Origin: Paenibacillus antarcticus
GTDB lineage: Bacteria; Bacillota; Bacilli; Paenibacillales; Paenibacillaceae
Assembly: GCF_001637225.1 (NCBI RefSeq)
Contig: NZ_LVJI01000016.1
Coordinates: 124,001-188,000 of the forward strand
Length of the DNA stretch: 64,000 nucleotides
Direction of reading: 5' to 3'
The translations under genes and the position numbers were made by a program. The notes under the pieces were generated by a model, which was not told where the DNA came from, ran no database searches, and was given only the letters and a program-made list of their open reading frames with translations. This document shows positions 34,316-43,438 of the stretch, one piece after another (within the stretch, counting starts at the first letter, position 1; the number at the start of each line of letters is the position of its first letter).

Positions 34316-36346
34316 ATGAGTAATATACGCAAGAGCATGTTCAATGGTGAAATAGCCAAACATGCTGTTAAAGAGAGTTTTATTAAATTGAATCCGATGT
34401 TTATGATAAAGAATCCCGTGATGTTTGTTGTTGAGGTTGGAACATTTGTTGTCCTGATGATGGTTCTATTTCCAAGTTATTTCGCAACGGAAGATCAGTT
34501 AGGATTTAATATCAGCGTGTTCCTGATCCTGTTATTTACGGTCTTGTTCGCTAACTTCGCTGAATCATTGGCGGAAGGACGTGGGAAGGCGCAAGCAGAT
34601 TCTCTGAAAAAAGGTAAACAGGAGATTAAAGCGAATAAACGTGTAGGTTTGGAGATTAAGATTGTTAATTCTACGGAGTTACGTAAAGGTGATGTTGTTA
34701 TTGTCTCCAGTGGGGAGATGATTCCTGGAGACGGTGAAGTCATTGAAGGATTAGCATCCGTGGATGAATCGGCCATAACCGGTGAATCGGCTCCTGTGAT
34801 AAAGGAAGCAGGGGGAGATTTCAACTCCGTTACGGGTGGTACACGGGTAGTCAGTGATGAAATTGTAGTTCGAATTACTGCTGATCCAGGCGAGTCCTTT
34901 ATCGATAAGATGATCTCGCTTGTAGAGGGTGCTCAGCGCCAGAAGACACCAAATGAAATAGCACTTAATACGTTGCTTACTTGTTTGACATTAATATTCC
35001 TCATTGTAGTGGTGACGCTGGCTCCTATCGCCAAACATTTCGAAATTGATCTACCGATTCCAGTTCTTATCTCATTGTTGGTATGTCTGATACCGACGAC
35101 GATTGGGGGCTTATTATCCGCCATCGGTATTGCGGGTATGGATCGGGTGACTCAATTCAATGTGTTGGCGATGTCAGGAAAAGCTGTTGAAGCTTCAGGT
35201 GATATTAATACGATGATTCTAGATAAGACAGGAACGATTACGTTTGGTAATCGGATGGCAAGTGAATTTATACCTGTAGGTAAGATGTCTAAGAAAGAAT
35301 TGGGTTATTGGGCATCCATAAGTTCGTTGAAGGATGAGACACCTGAGGGACGATCAGTTCTTGAGCTCATGAGAAAACTTGATTATACCATTGAGGATAC
35401 AATTGCAACAGGTGGAGAATTCGTAGAATTCAAAGCACAGACTCGAATGAGCGGTATAGATCTCAAAGACGGACGTCATGTACGTAAAGGAGCTGTTGAC
35501 TCTGTAAGGAAATGGGTCGAATCTCAAGGCGGACTCATCCCTGCAGATCTAGAAGACAAGGCGAACGTGATTGCTTCTGACGGAGGAACGCCTCTAGCAG
35601 TAGCAGTAGATGGTGTCATTTATGGATTGATTTACTTAAAAGATACCGTAAAACCAGGTATGAAAGAGCGGTTTGACCAATTAAGACAGATGGGGATCAA
35701 AACCATCATGTGTACGGGAGATAACCCGCTAACTGCAGCGACCATTGCTCGTGAAGCAGGCGTTGACAGTTTCATTGCGGAAAGTACCCCGGAAGATAAA
35801 ATCGAAGTCATTCGTCGTGAACAAAGCGAAGGTAAATTGGTTGCCATGACAGGAGATGGAACGAATGATGCTCCAGCTCTCGCCCAAGCTGACGTAGGAC
35901 TTGCGATGAACAGCGGAACGACGGCTGCAAAGGAAGCAGCTAATATGGTCGATCTGGACTCTGATCCTTCCAAAATCATTGAAGTCGTTGCGATCGGTAA
36001 ACAGTTATTGATGACACGAGGAGCCTTAACAACCTTTAGTATTGCGAACGATGTAGCTAAATATTTTGCCATTATCCCAGCGATGTTTATGGTTGCTATT
36101 CCAGAAATGAATGTGCTTAATGTGATGGGCTTAGGTTCGCCACTCTCTGCAATACTTTCAGCACTCATCTTCAACGCTGTGATTATTCCACTGCTCATTC
36201 CGCTTGCCATGAAAGGAGTTAAATATAAACCCATGGGCGCAAGTAAGTTGTTAAGTCGGAATTTAATCATCTATGGTGTTGGTGGGGTTATTGCACCGTT
36301 TATCGGGATTAAAGCCATTGACCTGATTGTACACTTATGGATTTAA
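34316..36346 (+). CDS. kdpB: Potassium-transporting ATPase ATP-binding subunit KdpB
   Basis: 676 residues, a P-type ATPase. The phosphorylation site DKTGTIT, the actuator motif TGES, and the hinge [10 protein letters not shown] are present, with the helix-4 [15 protein letters not shown] segment. It hydrolyses ATP to drive potassium uptake through KdpA. GAGGTGC precedes the ATG. Confidence 0.97.
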   Translation: MSNIRKSMFNGEIAKHAVKESFIKLNPMFMIKNPVMFVVEVGTFVVLMMVLFPSYFATEDQLGFNISVFLILLFTVLFANFAESLAEGRGKAQADSLKKGKQEIKANKRVGLEIKIVNSTELRKGDVVIVSSGEMIPGDGEVIEGLASVDESAITGESAPVIKEAGGDFNSVTGGTRVVSDEIVVRITADPGESFIDKMISLVEGAQRQKTPNEIALNTLLTCLTLIFLIVVVTLAPIAKHFEIDLPIPVLISLLVCLIPTTIGGLLSAIGIAGMDRVTQFNVLAMSGKAVEASGDINTMILDKTGTITFGNRMASEFIPVGKMSKKELGYWASISSLKDETPEGRSVLELMRKLDYTIEDTIATGGEFVEFKAQTRMSGIDLKDGRHVRKGAVDSVRKWVESQGGLIPADLEDKANVIASDGGTPLAVAVDGVIYGLIYLKDTVKPGMKERFDQLRQMGIKTIMCTGDNPLTAATIAREAGVDSFIAESTPEDKIEVIRREQSEGKLVAMTGDGTNDAPALAQADVGLAMNSGTTAAKEAANMVDLDSDPSKIIEVVAIGKQLLMTRGALTTFSIANDVAKYFAIIPAMFMVAIPEMNVLNVMGLGSPLSAILSALIFNAVIIPLLIPLAMKGVKYKPMGASKLLSRNLIIYGVGGVIAPFIGIKAIDLIVHLWI

Positions 36347-36412
36347 GCCTAAGGAATAAGATGGCATGCGTTAAATGCCATAGACTATAATAGGGGAAGG
36401 CAGGAAATAGCA

Positions 36413-37015
36413 ATGAACAATAAAGAATCATCCCATAAAAAGAATTCAATGATAGGTATCGCAATACGTATCAGTCTAGTAATGATCGTACTTTGCGGCA
36501 TCATTTATCCCACGGTTAGTACAGGGGTAGCGCAAGTGATTTTCCCTAACCAAGCGAATGGTAGTATGGTGAAAGATGGAGAGGGGAAAGTGATCGGTTC
36601 CGAACTGATTGGACAGACGTTTACTAATCCTGCATTCTTCCAAGGTCGTATATCAAGCATTGAGAATAATGGGGCAGGTTCTGGTTCCAACAACTATGCA
36701 CCGTCTAATCCAGAATTAGTGAAACGGATCCAACAATCGATGGTTGCTTGGGAAGCTGCTAACCCCGATGTTCCTTTAGAGCAGCTACCGATTGATTTAG
36801 TAACGAACTCAGGTTCAGGACTAGATCCACATATTTCACCAGCCTCAGCCAAAGCGCAAATTCCAAGAATCAGCAAGTTGACTGGATTAGATCAAGCTGT
36901 GCTTCAGGAATTGGTGGATAGCCATACGAAAGAACGTGACTTGGGTGTGTTCGGGGAGCCAAGAGTCAACGTATTGTTGTTAAACATTGATTTGGGAGGG
37001 AAAGTTAATAAATAG
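36413..37015 (+). CDS. kdpC: Potassium-transporting ATPase subunit KdpC
   Basis: 200 residues with one N-terminal membrane helix (IAIRISLVMIVLCGIIYP) and an extracytoplasmic domain with NPAFFQGRIS and DPHISPASAKAQIPRI. KdpC assists assembly and substrate affinity of the pump. Ribosome-binding site GGGGAAGGCAGG. A 14-bp hairpin without T-run follows before the KdpD-like gene. Confidence 0.96.
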   Translation: MNNKESSHKKNSMIGIAIRISLVMIVLCGIIYPTVSTGVAQVIFPNQANGSMVKDGEGKVIGSELIGQTFTNPAFFQGRISSIENNGAGSGSNNYAPSNPELVKRIQQSMVAWEAANPDVPLEQLPIDLVTNSGSGLDPHISPASAKAQIPRISKLTGLDQAVLQELVDSHTKERDLGVFGEPRVNVLLLNIDLGGKVNK

Positions 37016-37020
37016 TAGAG

Positions 37021-37066
37021 ATGATCGATTGCCAAGTCGGACGCGTCTGATCTTGGCAATCGATCA
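37021..37066 (+). terminator. Perfect hairpin between kdpC and the KdpD-like gene
   Basis: GATCGATTGCCAAG (37023-37036) pairs with CTTGGCAATCGATC (37052-37065). No T-run, so probably a stabiliser or partial terminator that lowers expression of the KdpD-like gene relative to the pump. Confidence 0.7.
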
Positions 37067-37232
37067 AATTAAATAGTTGTTCATTTATACCTACATAAAA
37101 GCCAAGGTATTTCGGATTTCATCTGCTTGTTGCGGCTCTTTTTTTTAACGTAAAACGAGTGCGTTCCTTGCAGAAGGACGGCGTAGCTGTTTTCTACTTG
37201 ATTGTAGAAATTTAGTAAAGGATGAAGCGACG

Positions 37233-39548
37233 ATGGAAACCTTCAAAAGAAAAACACCCGAAGAAATCCTTTTGTCTATCTATAAGTTGCATCGCGGTCG
37301 ATTAGAAATTCTCATTGGAGCTGTGAGTGGTTCAGGGAAAACGTATCATATGCTAAGAGAAGGACAACTTCTTAAGCAGCAAGGGATAGATGTAGTTATA
37401 TGTGCCGTTACAACTTCTCAGAGATCTGAGACAGTAGAACAACTTGCAGATCTAGAACGTGTACCGAGTATTCATTGGATTAAGAATGGAATAGAACAAA
37501 AGGATTTAAACCTAGATGTTCTGCTAGAACGAAATCCAGAAGTGGTTCTAGTGGACGCGATTGCTCATCGAAATAGACCGCAGGCACGCTTTATGACAAG
37601 ACTTGAAGATATTCAGTACTTACTTAGTCAGGGAATTAGTGTTATTACCACGGCAAATATATATGATCTAGAAGGTGTTCGAGAAGTAGCTAGTAGAATG
37701 ACGGGTATTGAAGTGAAAGAAACCGTACCGGCTAATACGCTTTCCTTAGCAGATGAAGTTCGATTGATTGATGTAACACCAGAAACACTAATGAGTAGGA
37801 TTGCGACAGGGAAATTTCAACTTAGTCAAGCGGAAACAGATCTTGTTTTCAAAAGAGGTAATTTAGCGATACTGCGCGAACTCGCTCTACGTCATGTCGC
37901 TGAAGGTGTTAATGATTCACTGGAGAAGCATAATGATGAGATAGGGAATTTTGGACCAACAGGTGTAACTGAAAAAATTCTAGTATCAGCTCAATATCAT
38001 TGGAATAGTTCGATCTATGTTCGACGCGGGCAACAAATTGCTAAAAGGCTAAATGGAGACTTGTCCGTGATCACCTTTTGGAATCCACAAGATAAGATGA
38101 GCAGAGAAGCCGAAACGTTTAAAAGATCGCTTGTGAAATTAGTAAAAAAAGTGAATGGTGAATTTGAGGAGCTTCCTTTCAGTTCGAGAAGGGGGCTTCC
38201 TAATATATTAGTTAAGTATGCAATGGAGCATCGGACGACACGGATCGTGTTGGGTCATTCGAAGCAAACGCTCTGGCAGGAATGTTGGCAAGGTTCAATC
38301 ATTCATGACATCCTAAAAAAGACTCGGAATGTGGATGTGTTTGTTATTGCAGATCGAGCGGCGCATGAGGGAGAACGTATCCTGCCAACCAAGCTGAAGG
38401 GTCCTGAAGAAAGCTCGTTGTATCGGCGCTTAAGCTCTGAAGAAGTAGAGCAGCAAATTGAAAGAATTAAACGAGGACAATTTAAAGTATATATTGGGTC
38501 TGCACCTGGTGTTGGTAAGACATACACCATGCTTCGAGAAGGAAATGATTTAGAGAGGATTGGAACGAATGTGACGATCGGTCTTCTTGAAACACATGGT
38601 CGTAAAGAGACGGGTGCTCAGGTAGGATCGCTTGGAACGATCCTCAGGAAAATCATAGATTATCGAGGTACGCGACTAGAGGAAATGGACACAGAGGAAA
38701 TTATTCGACAAGCTCCAGATGTTGTCCTCGTGGATGAGTTAGCGCATACTAACGTTCCCGGGAGTAAGAATAAGAAAAGGTTCGAAGATGTCATTGAGAT
38801 TCTGAACGCAGGTATTTCTGTCATTTCCACAATGAATGTACAGCATTTAGAAAGTCTGAATGATGCTGTAGAGCAAATTACAGGCGTTCGTGTAAGGGAA
38901 ACAGTACCCGATTATATTTTACATTTAGCGGATGAAGTGCAGTTAATTGATGTAGCACCTCAGTCTCTTCAGCAAAGAATAAGGGAAGGGAAGGTTTACG
39001 CACTCGATAAGGTTGAACAATCACTCAGTAATTTCTTTAAGACAGGTAACCTGATTGCTTTGCGTGAGCTTGCGTTAAGAGAGATCGCAGACGATGTAGA
39101 TGAGCGATTGGAATCTTGGCAACGAACAAGTTCATTAAGAGGACCTTGGCGGAGGAAAGAAGTAATATACGTGTGTGTAGAATTAACAGCTCATGCGGAA
39201 AGCTTAATACGACGAGGGTTTCGAATTGCGCATCGCCTCAAAGCAACCTGGTACGTAACCTATGTTCAGCTAGAGGATTCAGAAACGAAAGATGAAGATT
39301 CAGTACGCATTGAGGCATTAGAGAAGCTAACGGAACGTTTAGGCGGTCACTTTAATATACTACAAGCGAGACGTCGCAGTCATATTGCAAGGGTACTCAT
39401 TACCCAAGCAAACGAACACAAAGTGACTCAGATTATCGTAGGTCAATCTAAGCTACGATTCATTCAGGTAATAAGGAAAGGTTCTGTTGTGAAACGACTA
39501 CTGCGTGCAGCGCGGCATGTAGATGTGCTTGTCGTAGCGAGATTCTAA
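37233..39548 (+). CDS. Twin-headed KdpD-like input protein lacking a histidine kinase
   Basis: 771 residues holding two consecutive KdpD N-terminal units, each a P-loop KdpD domain plus a universal-stress-protein-like domain. Unit 1 (about residues 5-385) has a changed Walker A GAVSGSGKT (29-37) and VLVDAIAHRN; unit 2 (about 400-771) has the canonical GSAPGVGKT (near 422) and VLVDELAHTNVPG. Both repeat a TIANI/STMNVQHLE-type strand, ETVP, LADEV(R/Q)LIDV and GNL(A/I)(I/A)LRELALR. Neither the four membrane helices nor the kinase HATPase domain of full KdpD is present, and no kdpE follows. In Staphylococcus aureus the KdpD USP domain binds c-di-AMP; the exact SxS-X20-FTAxY motif is not seen here. 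AAAGGATG precedes the ATG. Confidence 0.9.
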   Translation: METFKRKTPEEILLSIYKLHRGRLEILIGAVSGSGKTYHMLREGQLLKQQGIDVVICAVTTSQRSETVEQLADLERVPSIHWIKNGIEQKDLNLDVLLERNPEVVLVDAIAHRNRPQARFMTRLEDIQYLLSQGISVITTANIYDLEGVREVASRMTGIEVKETVPANTLSLADEVRLIDVTPETLMSRIATGKFQLSQAETDLVFKRGNLAILRELALRHVAEGVNDSLEKHNDEIGNFGPTGVTEKILVSAQYHWNSSIYVRRGQQIAKRLNGDLSVITFWNPQDKMSREAETFKRSLVKLVKKVNGEFEELPFSSRRGLPNILVKYAMEHRTTRIVLGHSKQTLWQECWQGSIIHDILKKTRNVDVFVIADRAAHEGERILPTKLKGPEESSLYRRLSSEEVEQQIERIKRGQFKVYIGSAPGVGKTYTMLREGNDLERIGTNVTIGLLETHGRKETGAQVGSLGTILRKIIDYRGTRLEEMDTEEIIRQAPDVVLVDELAHTNVPGSKNKKRFEDVIEILNAGISVISTMNVQHLESLNDAVEQITGVRVRETVPDYILHLADEVQLIDVAPQSLQQRIREGKVYALDKVEQSLSNFFKTGNLIALRELALREIADDVDERLESWQRTSSLRGPWRRKEVIYVCVELTAHAESLIRRGFRIAHRLKATWYVTYVQLEDSETKDEDSVRIEALEKLTERLGGHFNILQARRRSHIARVLITQANEHKVTQIIVGQSKLRFIQVIRKGSVVKRLLRAARHVDVLVVARF

Positions 39549-39605
39549 TTGAATATTTCAACTAACGTTATGTATTCATTTTGCGTGGTTTACAATAACT
39601 TATAT

Positions 39606-39648
39606 AAGGGAGGGAGTAGGAAAGAAACTCTCCTTCTCCCATTGAGAT
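39606..39648 (-). terminator. Terminator-like hairpin after the first His/Arg-rich gene
   Basis: GGGAG..AGGA and TCCTTCTCCC arms (39609-39640) pair imperfectly downstream of the minus-strand stop at 39654. A similar GAGAGGGAGAAGG/CCTTCTCTCC stem lies at 39870-39904 after the second gene. Confidence 0.5.
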
Positions 39649-39653
39649 GATTA

Positions 39654-39788
39654 CTAGCAACAACAGTGTCTGTGATGATGACGATGATGACGTCTTTTAG
39701 CTTTCACTAAAAGTCTTTGACCAGGTCTTAGAACGACTTCGATCGTTCTGTGGTGTCTATGACGTCTATGGTGTCTATGTCCACACAT
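39654..39788 (-). CDS. His/Arg-rich, Cys-tailed mini-protein, copy 1
   Basis: 44 residues from the ATG at 39788, directly behind GGAGGTGATATTC, an excellent ribosome-binding site. Layout: MCGHRHHRRHRHHR, core TIEVVLRPGQRLLVKAKRR, then HHRHHHRHCCC. Twelve His, eleven Arg and four Cys make up over half of the chain. The conserved core could form a beta-hairpin; the arms could bind metal or nucleic acid (inference). Three adjacent genes and one broken copy encode near-identical products, all with the same CTACTAGTAAAGGAGGTGAT leader. The neighbouring spoVA genes suggest a spore role, unproven. Family not recognised. Confidence 0.82.
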   Translation of the reverse strand: MCGHRHHRRHRHHRTIEVVLRPGQRLLVKAKRRHHRHHHRHCCC

Positions 39789-39869
39789 GAATATCACCTC
39801 CTTTACTAGTAGATCAGCTAATGGCTGGCTATGTATTTTATAATTACGTGCTTTGAAGTAACTCTTTAA

Positions 39870-39905
39870 AGAGAGGGAGAAGGATGGGAACTCTCCTTCT
39901 CTCCT
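39870..39905 (-). terminator. Terminator-like hairpin after the second His/Arg-rich gene
   Basis: GAGAGGGAGAAGG (39871-39883) pairs with CCTTCTCTCC (39895-39904) in the gap following the stop at 39919. Confidence 0.55.
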
Positions 39906-39918
39906 ATTGATATGATTA

Positions 39919-40041
39919 CTAACAACAGTGTCTGTGATGATGGCGATGACAACGTCTTTTAGCCTTAACCAAAAGTCTTTGACCAGGTCTTAGAACGACT
40001 TCGATCGTTCTGTGGCGTCTATGGTGTCTATGTCCACACAT
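39919..40041 (-). CDS. His/Arg-rich, Cys-tailed mini-protein, copy 2
   Basis: 40 residues from the ATG at 40041, behind GGAGGTGATACTC. Layout: MCGHRHHRRHR, core TIEVVLRPGQRLLVKAKRR, then CHRHHHRHCC. The core is identical to copy 1; three residues of the N-terminal His/Arg stretch are missing, as expected from slippage in a CAT/CGT-type repeat, and one His is replaced by Cys. Maintenance of frame and core argues for a real product. Confidence 0.82.
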   Translation of the reverse strand: MCGHRHHRRHRTIEVVLRPGQRLLVKAKRRCHRHHHRHCC

Positions 40042-40112
40042 GAGTATCACCTCCTTTACTAGTAGGTCAGTTATCACAGTGTGAAATTAGAGCATTTTGT
40101 GAGTGACTTTTA

Positions 40113-40241
40113 CTAACAACAGTGTCTGTGATGATGGCGATGATGTCTTTTAACTCTAACTAGAAGTTTTTGTCCAGGTCTTAGAACGATCTTGATTGTT
40201 CTGTGGTGTCTATGACGTCTATGGTGTCTATGTCCACACAT
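40113..40241 (-). CDS. His/Arg-rich, Cys-tailed mini-protein, copy 3
   Basis: 42 residues from the ATG at 40241, behind GGGAGGTGATCCTC. N-terminus identical to copy 1 (MCGHRHHRRHRHHR); core TIKIVLRPGQKLLVRVKR with only conservative changes (E to K, V to I, R to K, K to R, A to V); tail HHRHHHRHCC. Conservative replacements between copies point to selection on the protein. No terminator separates it from copy 2, so the two may be co-transcribed. Confidence 0.82.
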   Translation of the reverse strand: MCGHRHHRRHRHHRTIKIVLRPGQKLLVRVKRHHRHHHRHCC

Positions 40242-40323
40242 GAGGATCACCTCCCTTACTAGTACACTATATTAATCAATTGTTGTTCTCGTGTGGGTTT
40301 CTAATGAAGATGGGGGAATGAGA

Positions 40324-40432
40324 TTAACAGAATTGTCTATGGTGATGTCTTATGTGGTGACGCTTTCTAGCTGCTACAATCAGAACTTTACGACCCGCAG
40401 GAACACCGATGACGATAAGTTTCTGATGTCAT
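40324..40432 (-). pseudogene. Decayed fourth copy of the His/Arg-rich mini-protein gene
   Basis: GGAGGTGATAC is intact at 40443-40453, but the following ATG opens a 14-codon frame only. In another frame the minus strand reads KLIVIGVPAGRKVLIVAARK then RHHIRHHHRQFC and a stop, which aligns with the core and tail of the intact copies (VLRPGQRLLVKAKRR, HHRHHHRHCC). The N-terminal His/Arg arm is lost and the frame is shifted, so this is a remnant. Confidence 0.65.
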
Positions 40433-40551
40433 AATAAGATGTATCACCTCCTTACATCGTCAATATATTAACCAATCGGACTTATCGTGTGGGTTTCTAA
40501 TAAAGATAGGACAATAGCCATTTTCAGAAGATACAGATCGCTATAAAACAC

Positions 40552-40606
40552 AAAAAAAACCACCGATTATCACATGCCTGAAAGCTGTGAAATCGGTGGT
40601 TTTTTG
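40552..40606. terminator. Bidirectional terminator before DUF1657 gene
   Basis: AAAAAAAACCACCGATT (40552-40568) pairs with AATCGGTGGTTTTTT (40591-40605), with A and T runs on both sides. It separates the mini-protein array from the DUF1657 gene. Confidence 0.88.
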
Positions 40607-40627
40607 CAATTCTCATGAAATTTTATC

Positions 40628-40834
40628 TTAGAATCCTTTATATTGAGGTTCTTCGTTCTCTAATTGCTGTACACGTGTTTCAACTTGCTGCACGATTTGT
40701 TGTGCTTGTTCAGCTGCATTCGTAAATGTTGTTTTTGCTTCTTGATTTTGCGTCTCGATAGCGAATTGTTCAAGGCTGGCTTGAGCACCTTTTAAAGAAG
40801 CTAAGCATGTTTTTACTTGAGAAGCAACGGTCAT
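40628..40834 (-). CDS. DUF1657 small protein
   Basis: 68 residues from the ATG at 40834 with AAGGAGGTGAAACAG upstream. Starts MTVASQVKTCLASLKGAQAS and is predicted to be almost all helical (EQFAIETQNQEAKTTFTNAAEQAQQIV). DUF1657 proteins are encoded in the spoVA2-type operons of heat-resistant spore formers; here the gene is divergent from the DUF421-spoVAC operon and shares its upstream region. Role unknown, probably spore-associated. Confidence 0.85.
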   Translation of the reverse strand: MTVASQVKTCLASLKGAQASLEQFAIETQNQEAKTTFTNAAEQAQQIVQQVETRVQQLENEEPQYKGF

Positions 40835-41028
40835 CTGTTTCACCTCCTTATCATTATTTTTTACGTAAGGAAGTAGGAAGTAACGAATCATATCTTATCC
40901 GGTTTTCGCTAAAGCCATACATCATTTTATTGAACTAAAAAATATGTTGAATTTGGTTAAAAAGACACCTTAGAGGACATCTTACTGTGTAATAACTTTG
41001 AAAACGAACAGGAAAGAGGTATGTCAAT

Positions 41029-41889
41029 ATGCAGGAGTGGTTAATTGTTTCTTTACGTACCATCTTAACTATTGTCGTTCTTTTCTTTATGACAAAACTT
41101 CTTGGTAAAAGGCAGGTATCCCAGCTTTCCTTATTTGAGTACATAACTGGTATTACAATAGGTAGCCTTGCTGCGACGATTCCTATTGAAATGGATGGTA
41201 CCTGGCACTTAGGACTTATCTCTTTAGTTGTGTGGGTGGCATTTTCTTTAGGGATCGAATTTCTAACGATTAAAAGTAAAATGGCCAGAAATGTGTTAGA
41301 TGGTAAATCAACCATACTCATTAAAGATGGCAAGGTACTTGAGGAAAATTTAAAAAAAGAGCGACTTACGACAGATGAGTTATTGGAACAGCTAAGAAGT
41401 AAGGATGTGTTCAGATTAGCGGACGTAGAATTTGCTGTGATGGAGTCGAGCGGTGAAGTCAACGTTCTCTTAACAAGAGAAAATCAACCACTTACACCTG
41501 TTCATTTGGGGATAAAGGTTGCACCGGAACAAGAAACGCAGGCCGTCATTATGGACGGGAATATCATGGACGAGCCATTAGCAACCATTGGTCTAAACCG
41601 GCAATGGATAGATACAGAGTTAGAGAAAATTGGTGTTGCCGTTGAGAATGTATTTCTTGGTCAGGTTGATTCCTATGGGCAGTTATTCGTAGATCTTTAC
41701 GATGATCAGATTATTGTGCCGAAATCGCAAAATAAGGCAACGTTATTTGCAACTTTGAAGAAGTGTGAAGCCGATCTAGAAATGTTCAGTCTGTCTACCG
41801 ACAATCAGCAAGCCAAGCAAATGTATGAACAATGCTCAATCAGTATGGAGCAAGTCATCAAGGATGTTAGACCGGCGCTTACTCGTTAG
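41029..41889 (+). CDS. DUF421 (YetF-like) membrane protein with C-terminal DUF1657-like domain
   Basis: 286 residues. Three N-terminal membrane helices (to about residue 85) contain the DUF421 signature LLGKRQVSQLSLFEYITGITIG; a cytosolic or spore-core-facing domain follows with STILIKDGKVLEENLKK and RSKDVFRLADVEFAVMESSG. The last 55 residues (ATLFATLKKCEADLEMFSLSTD and onward) resemble the separate DUF1657 protein encoded divergently, so this may be a fusion. DUF421 proteins occur in the spoVA2mob operon; one is reported to contribute to spore heat resistance in Bacillus. AAAGAGG precedes the ATG. Confidence 0.88.
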   Translation: MQEWLIVSLRTILTIVVLFFMTKLLGKRQVSQLSLFEYITGITIGSLAATIPIEMDGTWHLGLISLVVWVAFSLGIEFLTIKSKMARNVLDGKSTILIKDGKVLEENLKKERLTTDELLEQLRSKDVFRLADVEFAVMESSGEVNVLLTRENQPLTPVHLGIKVAPEQETQAVIMDGNIMDEPLATIGLNRQWIDTELEKIGVAVENVFLGQVDSYGQLFVDLYDDQIIVPKSQNKATLFATLKKCEADLEMFSLSTDNQQAKQMYEQCSISMEQVIKDVRPALTR

Positions 41890-41937
41890 CAAATCAAAGT
41901 AACTCATGTTACTGAGAAATGAAATGGAGGCAATATT

Positions 41938-42420
41938 ATGGCGAATAAAAAGAAAAAGGAAAAATTAACCCCTACTCAACAGGAATATCAGGAACTAGCT
42001 CAGAGAATTCAACCACCAAGACCGGTCTTAAAAAACTGTATACGCGCCTTTATTGCTGGTGGAGTGCTTTGTATCATTGGCCAAGCGATTCAAGAAATGT
42101 TTGTTCATTGGGCCGGTTTTACGGAAAAAACAGCTGCAGATCCTACGGTGGCCGTTATGATTCTCATATCTGTTATATTGACGAGCTTCGGCGTATACGA
42201 CAAATTGGCACAATGGTCAGGAGCTGGAACAGCAGTGCCCGTGACAGGATTTGCGAATTCCATGGCTTCTGCTGCGATCGAATATCGAAGCGAAGGTATC
42301 GTTCTAGGTGTTGGGGGACAAATGTTCAAGATTGCGGGTCCGGTTATCGTGTTTGGAACCGTAGCTGCCTTTGTTGTGGGCATCTTGACATGGATCATTC
42401 AAGGTGGAGGAGGATCATGA
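41938..42420 (+). CDS. spoVAC: Stage V sporulation protein AC
   Basis: 160 residues: a basic N-terminus (MANKKKKEKLTPTQQEYQEL) then four membrane helices with RAFIAGGVLCIIGQAIQEMF and GTAVPVTGFANSMASAAIEY. SpoVAC is a mechanosensitive-like component of the channel that takes up dipicolinic acid during sporulation and releases it in germination. ATGGAGGC precedes the ATG; spoVAD begins one base after its stop. Confidence 0.95.
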   Translation: MANKKKKEKLTPTQQEYQELAQRIQPPRPVLKNCIRAFIAGGVLCIIGQAIQEMFVHWAGFTEKTAADPTVAVMILISVILTSFGVYDKLAQWSGAGTAVPVTGFANSMASAAIEYRSEGIVLGVGGQMFKIAGPVIVFGTVAAFVVGILTWIIQGGGGS

Positions 42421-42421
42421 C

Positions 42422-43438
42422 ATGCTAAAGGGACATCAAAGCTGGGTGTTTGAGAACAAGCCAGTGATCCTTGGTACCGCAACGGTGGTGGGCCCATTTG
42501 AAGGAAGGGGACCGCTAGCCAAAGATTTTAGCATCATTCATGGGGATTCCATGTTAGAAGAGAAGAGTTGGGAAAAAGCCGAAAAGGTGTTGATCGAGGA
42601 AGCCGCTAAGCTTGCTATAGAGAATGCTGGATTAACGAAGGAACAAGTTCAATTTTATATTGGTGGCGATTTGATGAATCAGATCATCAGTAGCAGTTTT
42701 GCTGCACGAACATTATCTATCCCATTCCTTGGTGTGTTTGGTGCATGCTCAACATCGATGGAGAGCTTGGCACTCGCTGCAATGATCGTTAATTCCAAAT
42801 CAGCTCATTATGCTCTTGCTGGAACATGTAGTCATAATGCAAGCGTGGAGAAGCAATTCCGTTACCCAACGGAATACGGATCACAGAAACCACCAACCGC
42901 TCAATATACCGTAACCGGTGCAGGGGCTGCCATTGTATCGGATAAGGGGGAAGGACCTGTTGTGACCTCTGCTACGATTGGAAGGGTAATCGATATGGGA
43001 ATCACGGATCCATTTAATATGGGTGCTGCCATGGCTCCTGCTGCTGTAGATACGATGGAAGCCCACTTTCGTGACTTAAACATTCAACCGGGTCATTACG
43101 ATTTAATCGTTACGGGTGACTTGTCCAAAGTTGGATATGAGATCGCTTGTGAATTGCTGAAGAAGCATAAGATTCCAATGCAACAGACTGAGTATAAAGA
43201 CTGCGGGATGATGATTTACGACTATGACACACAGATGGTTCAATCGGGTGCAAGCGGGTGTGGTTGTTCGGCAGTTGTTACCTATGGACATTTAATCAAT
43301 CGGATGCGTAAAGGAGAAATCAAACGGATGCTCGTTGTTGCAACTGGAGCACTTCTATCTCCGCTGAGCTTTCAACAAGGGGAAACGATCCCCTGTATAG
43401 CTCATGCGGTATCGATCGAAGCAGGGAGGGATATGTAA
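42422..43438 (+). CDS. spoVAD: Stage V sporulation protein AD
   Basis: 338 residues from the ATG at 42422 (GGAGGAGG upstream, within spoVAC). The protein has a thiolase-like fold with VFGACSTSMESLALA in place of an active enzyme site. SpoVAD binds dipicolinic acid and is a peripheral subunit of the DPA channel. Its TAA overlaps the spoVAE start (TAATG). Confidence 0.95.
   Translation: MLKGHQSWVFENKPVILGTATVVGPFEGRGPLAKDFSIIHGDSMLEEKSWEKAEKVLIEEAAKLAIENAGLTKEQVQFYIGGDLMNQIISSSFAARTLSIPFLGVFGACSTSMESLALAAMIVNSKSAHYALAGTCSHNASVEKQFRYPTEYGSQKPPTAQYTVTGAGAAIVSDKGEGPVVTSATIGRVIDMGITDPFNMGAAMAPAAVDTMEAHFRDLNIQPGHYDLIVTGDLSKVGYEIACELLKKHKIPMQQTEYKDCGMMIYDYDTQMVQSGASGCGCSAVVTYGHLINRMRKGEIKRMLVVATGALLSPLSFQQGETIPCIAHAVSIEAGRDM

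Noticed and set aside
39654..40432. Non-coding direct repeats or CRISPR array
   Set aside because: The repeated units encode conserved small proteins with ribosome-binding sites and differ by conservative codon changes; unit spacing is irregular (253 and 200 bases).
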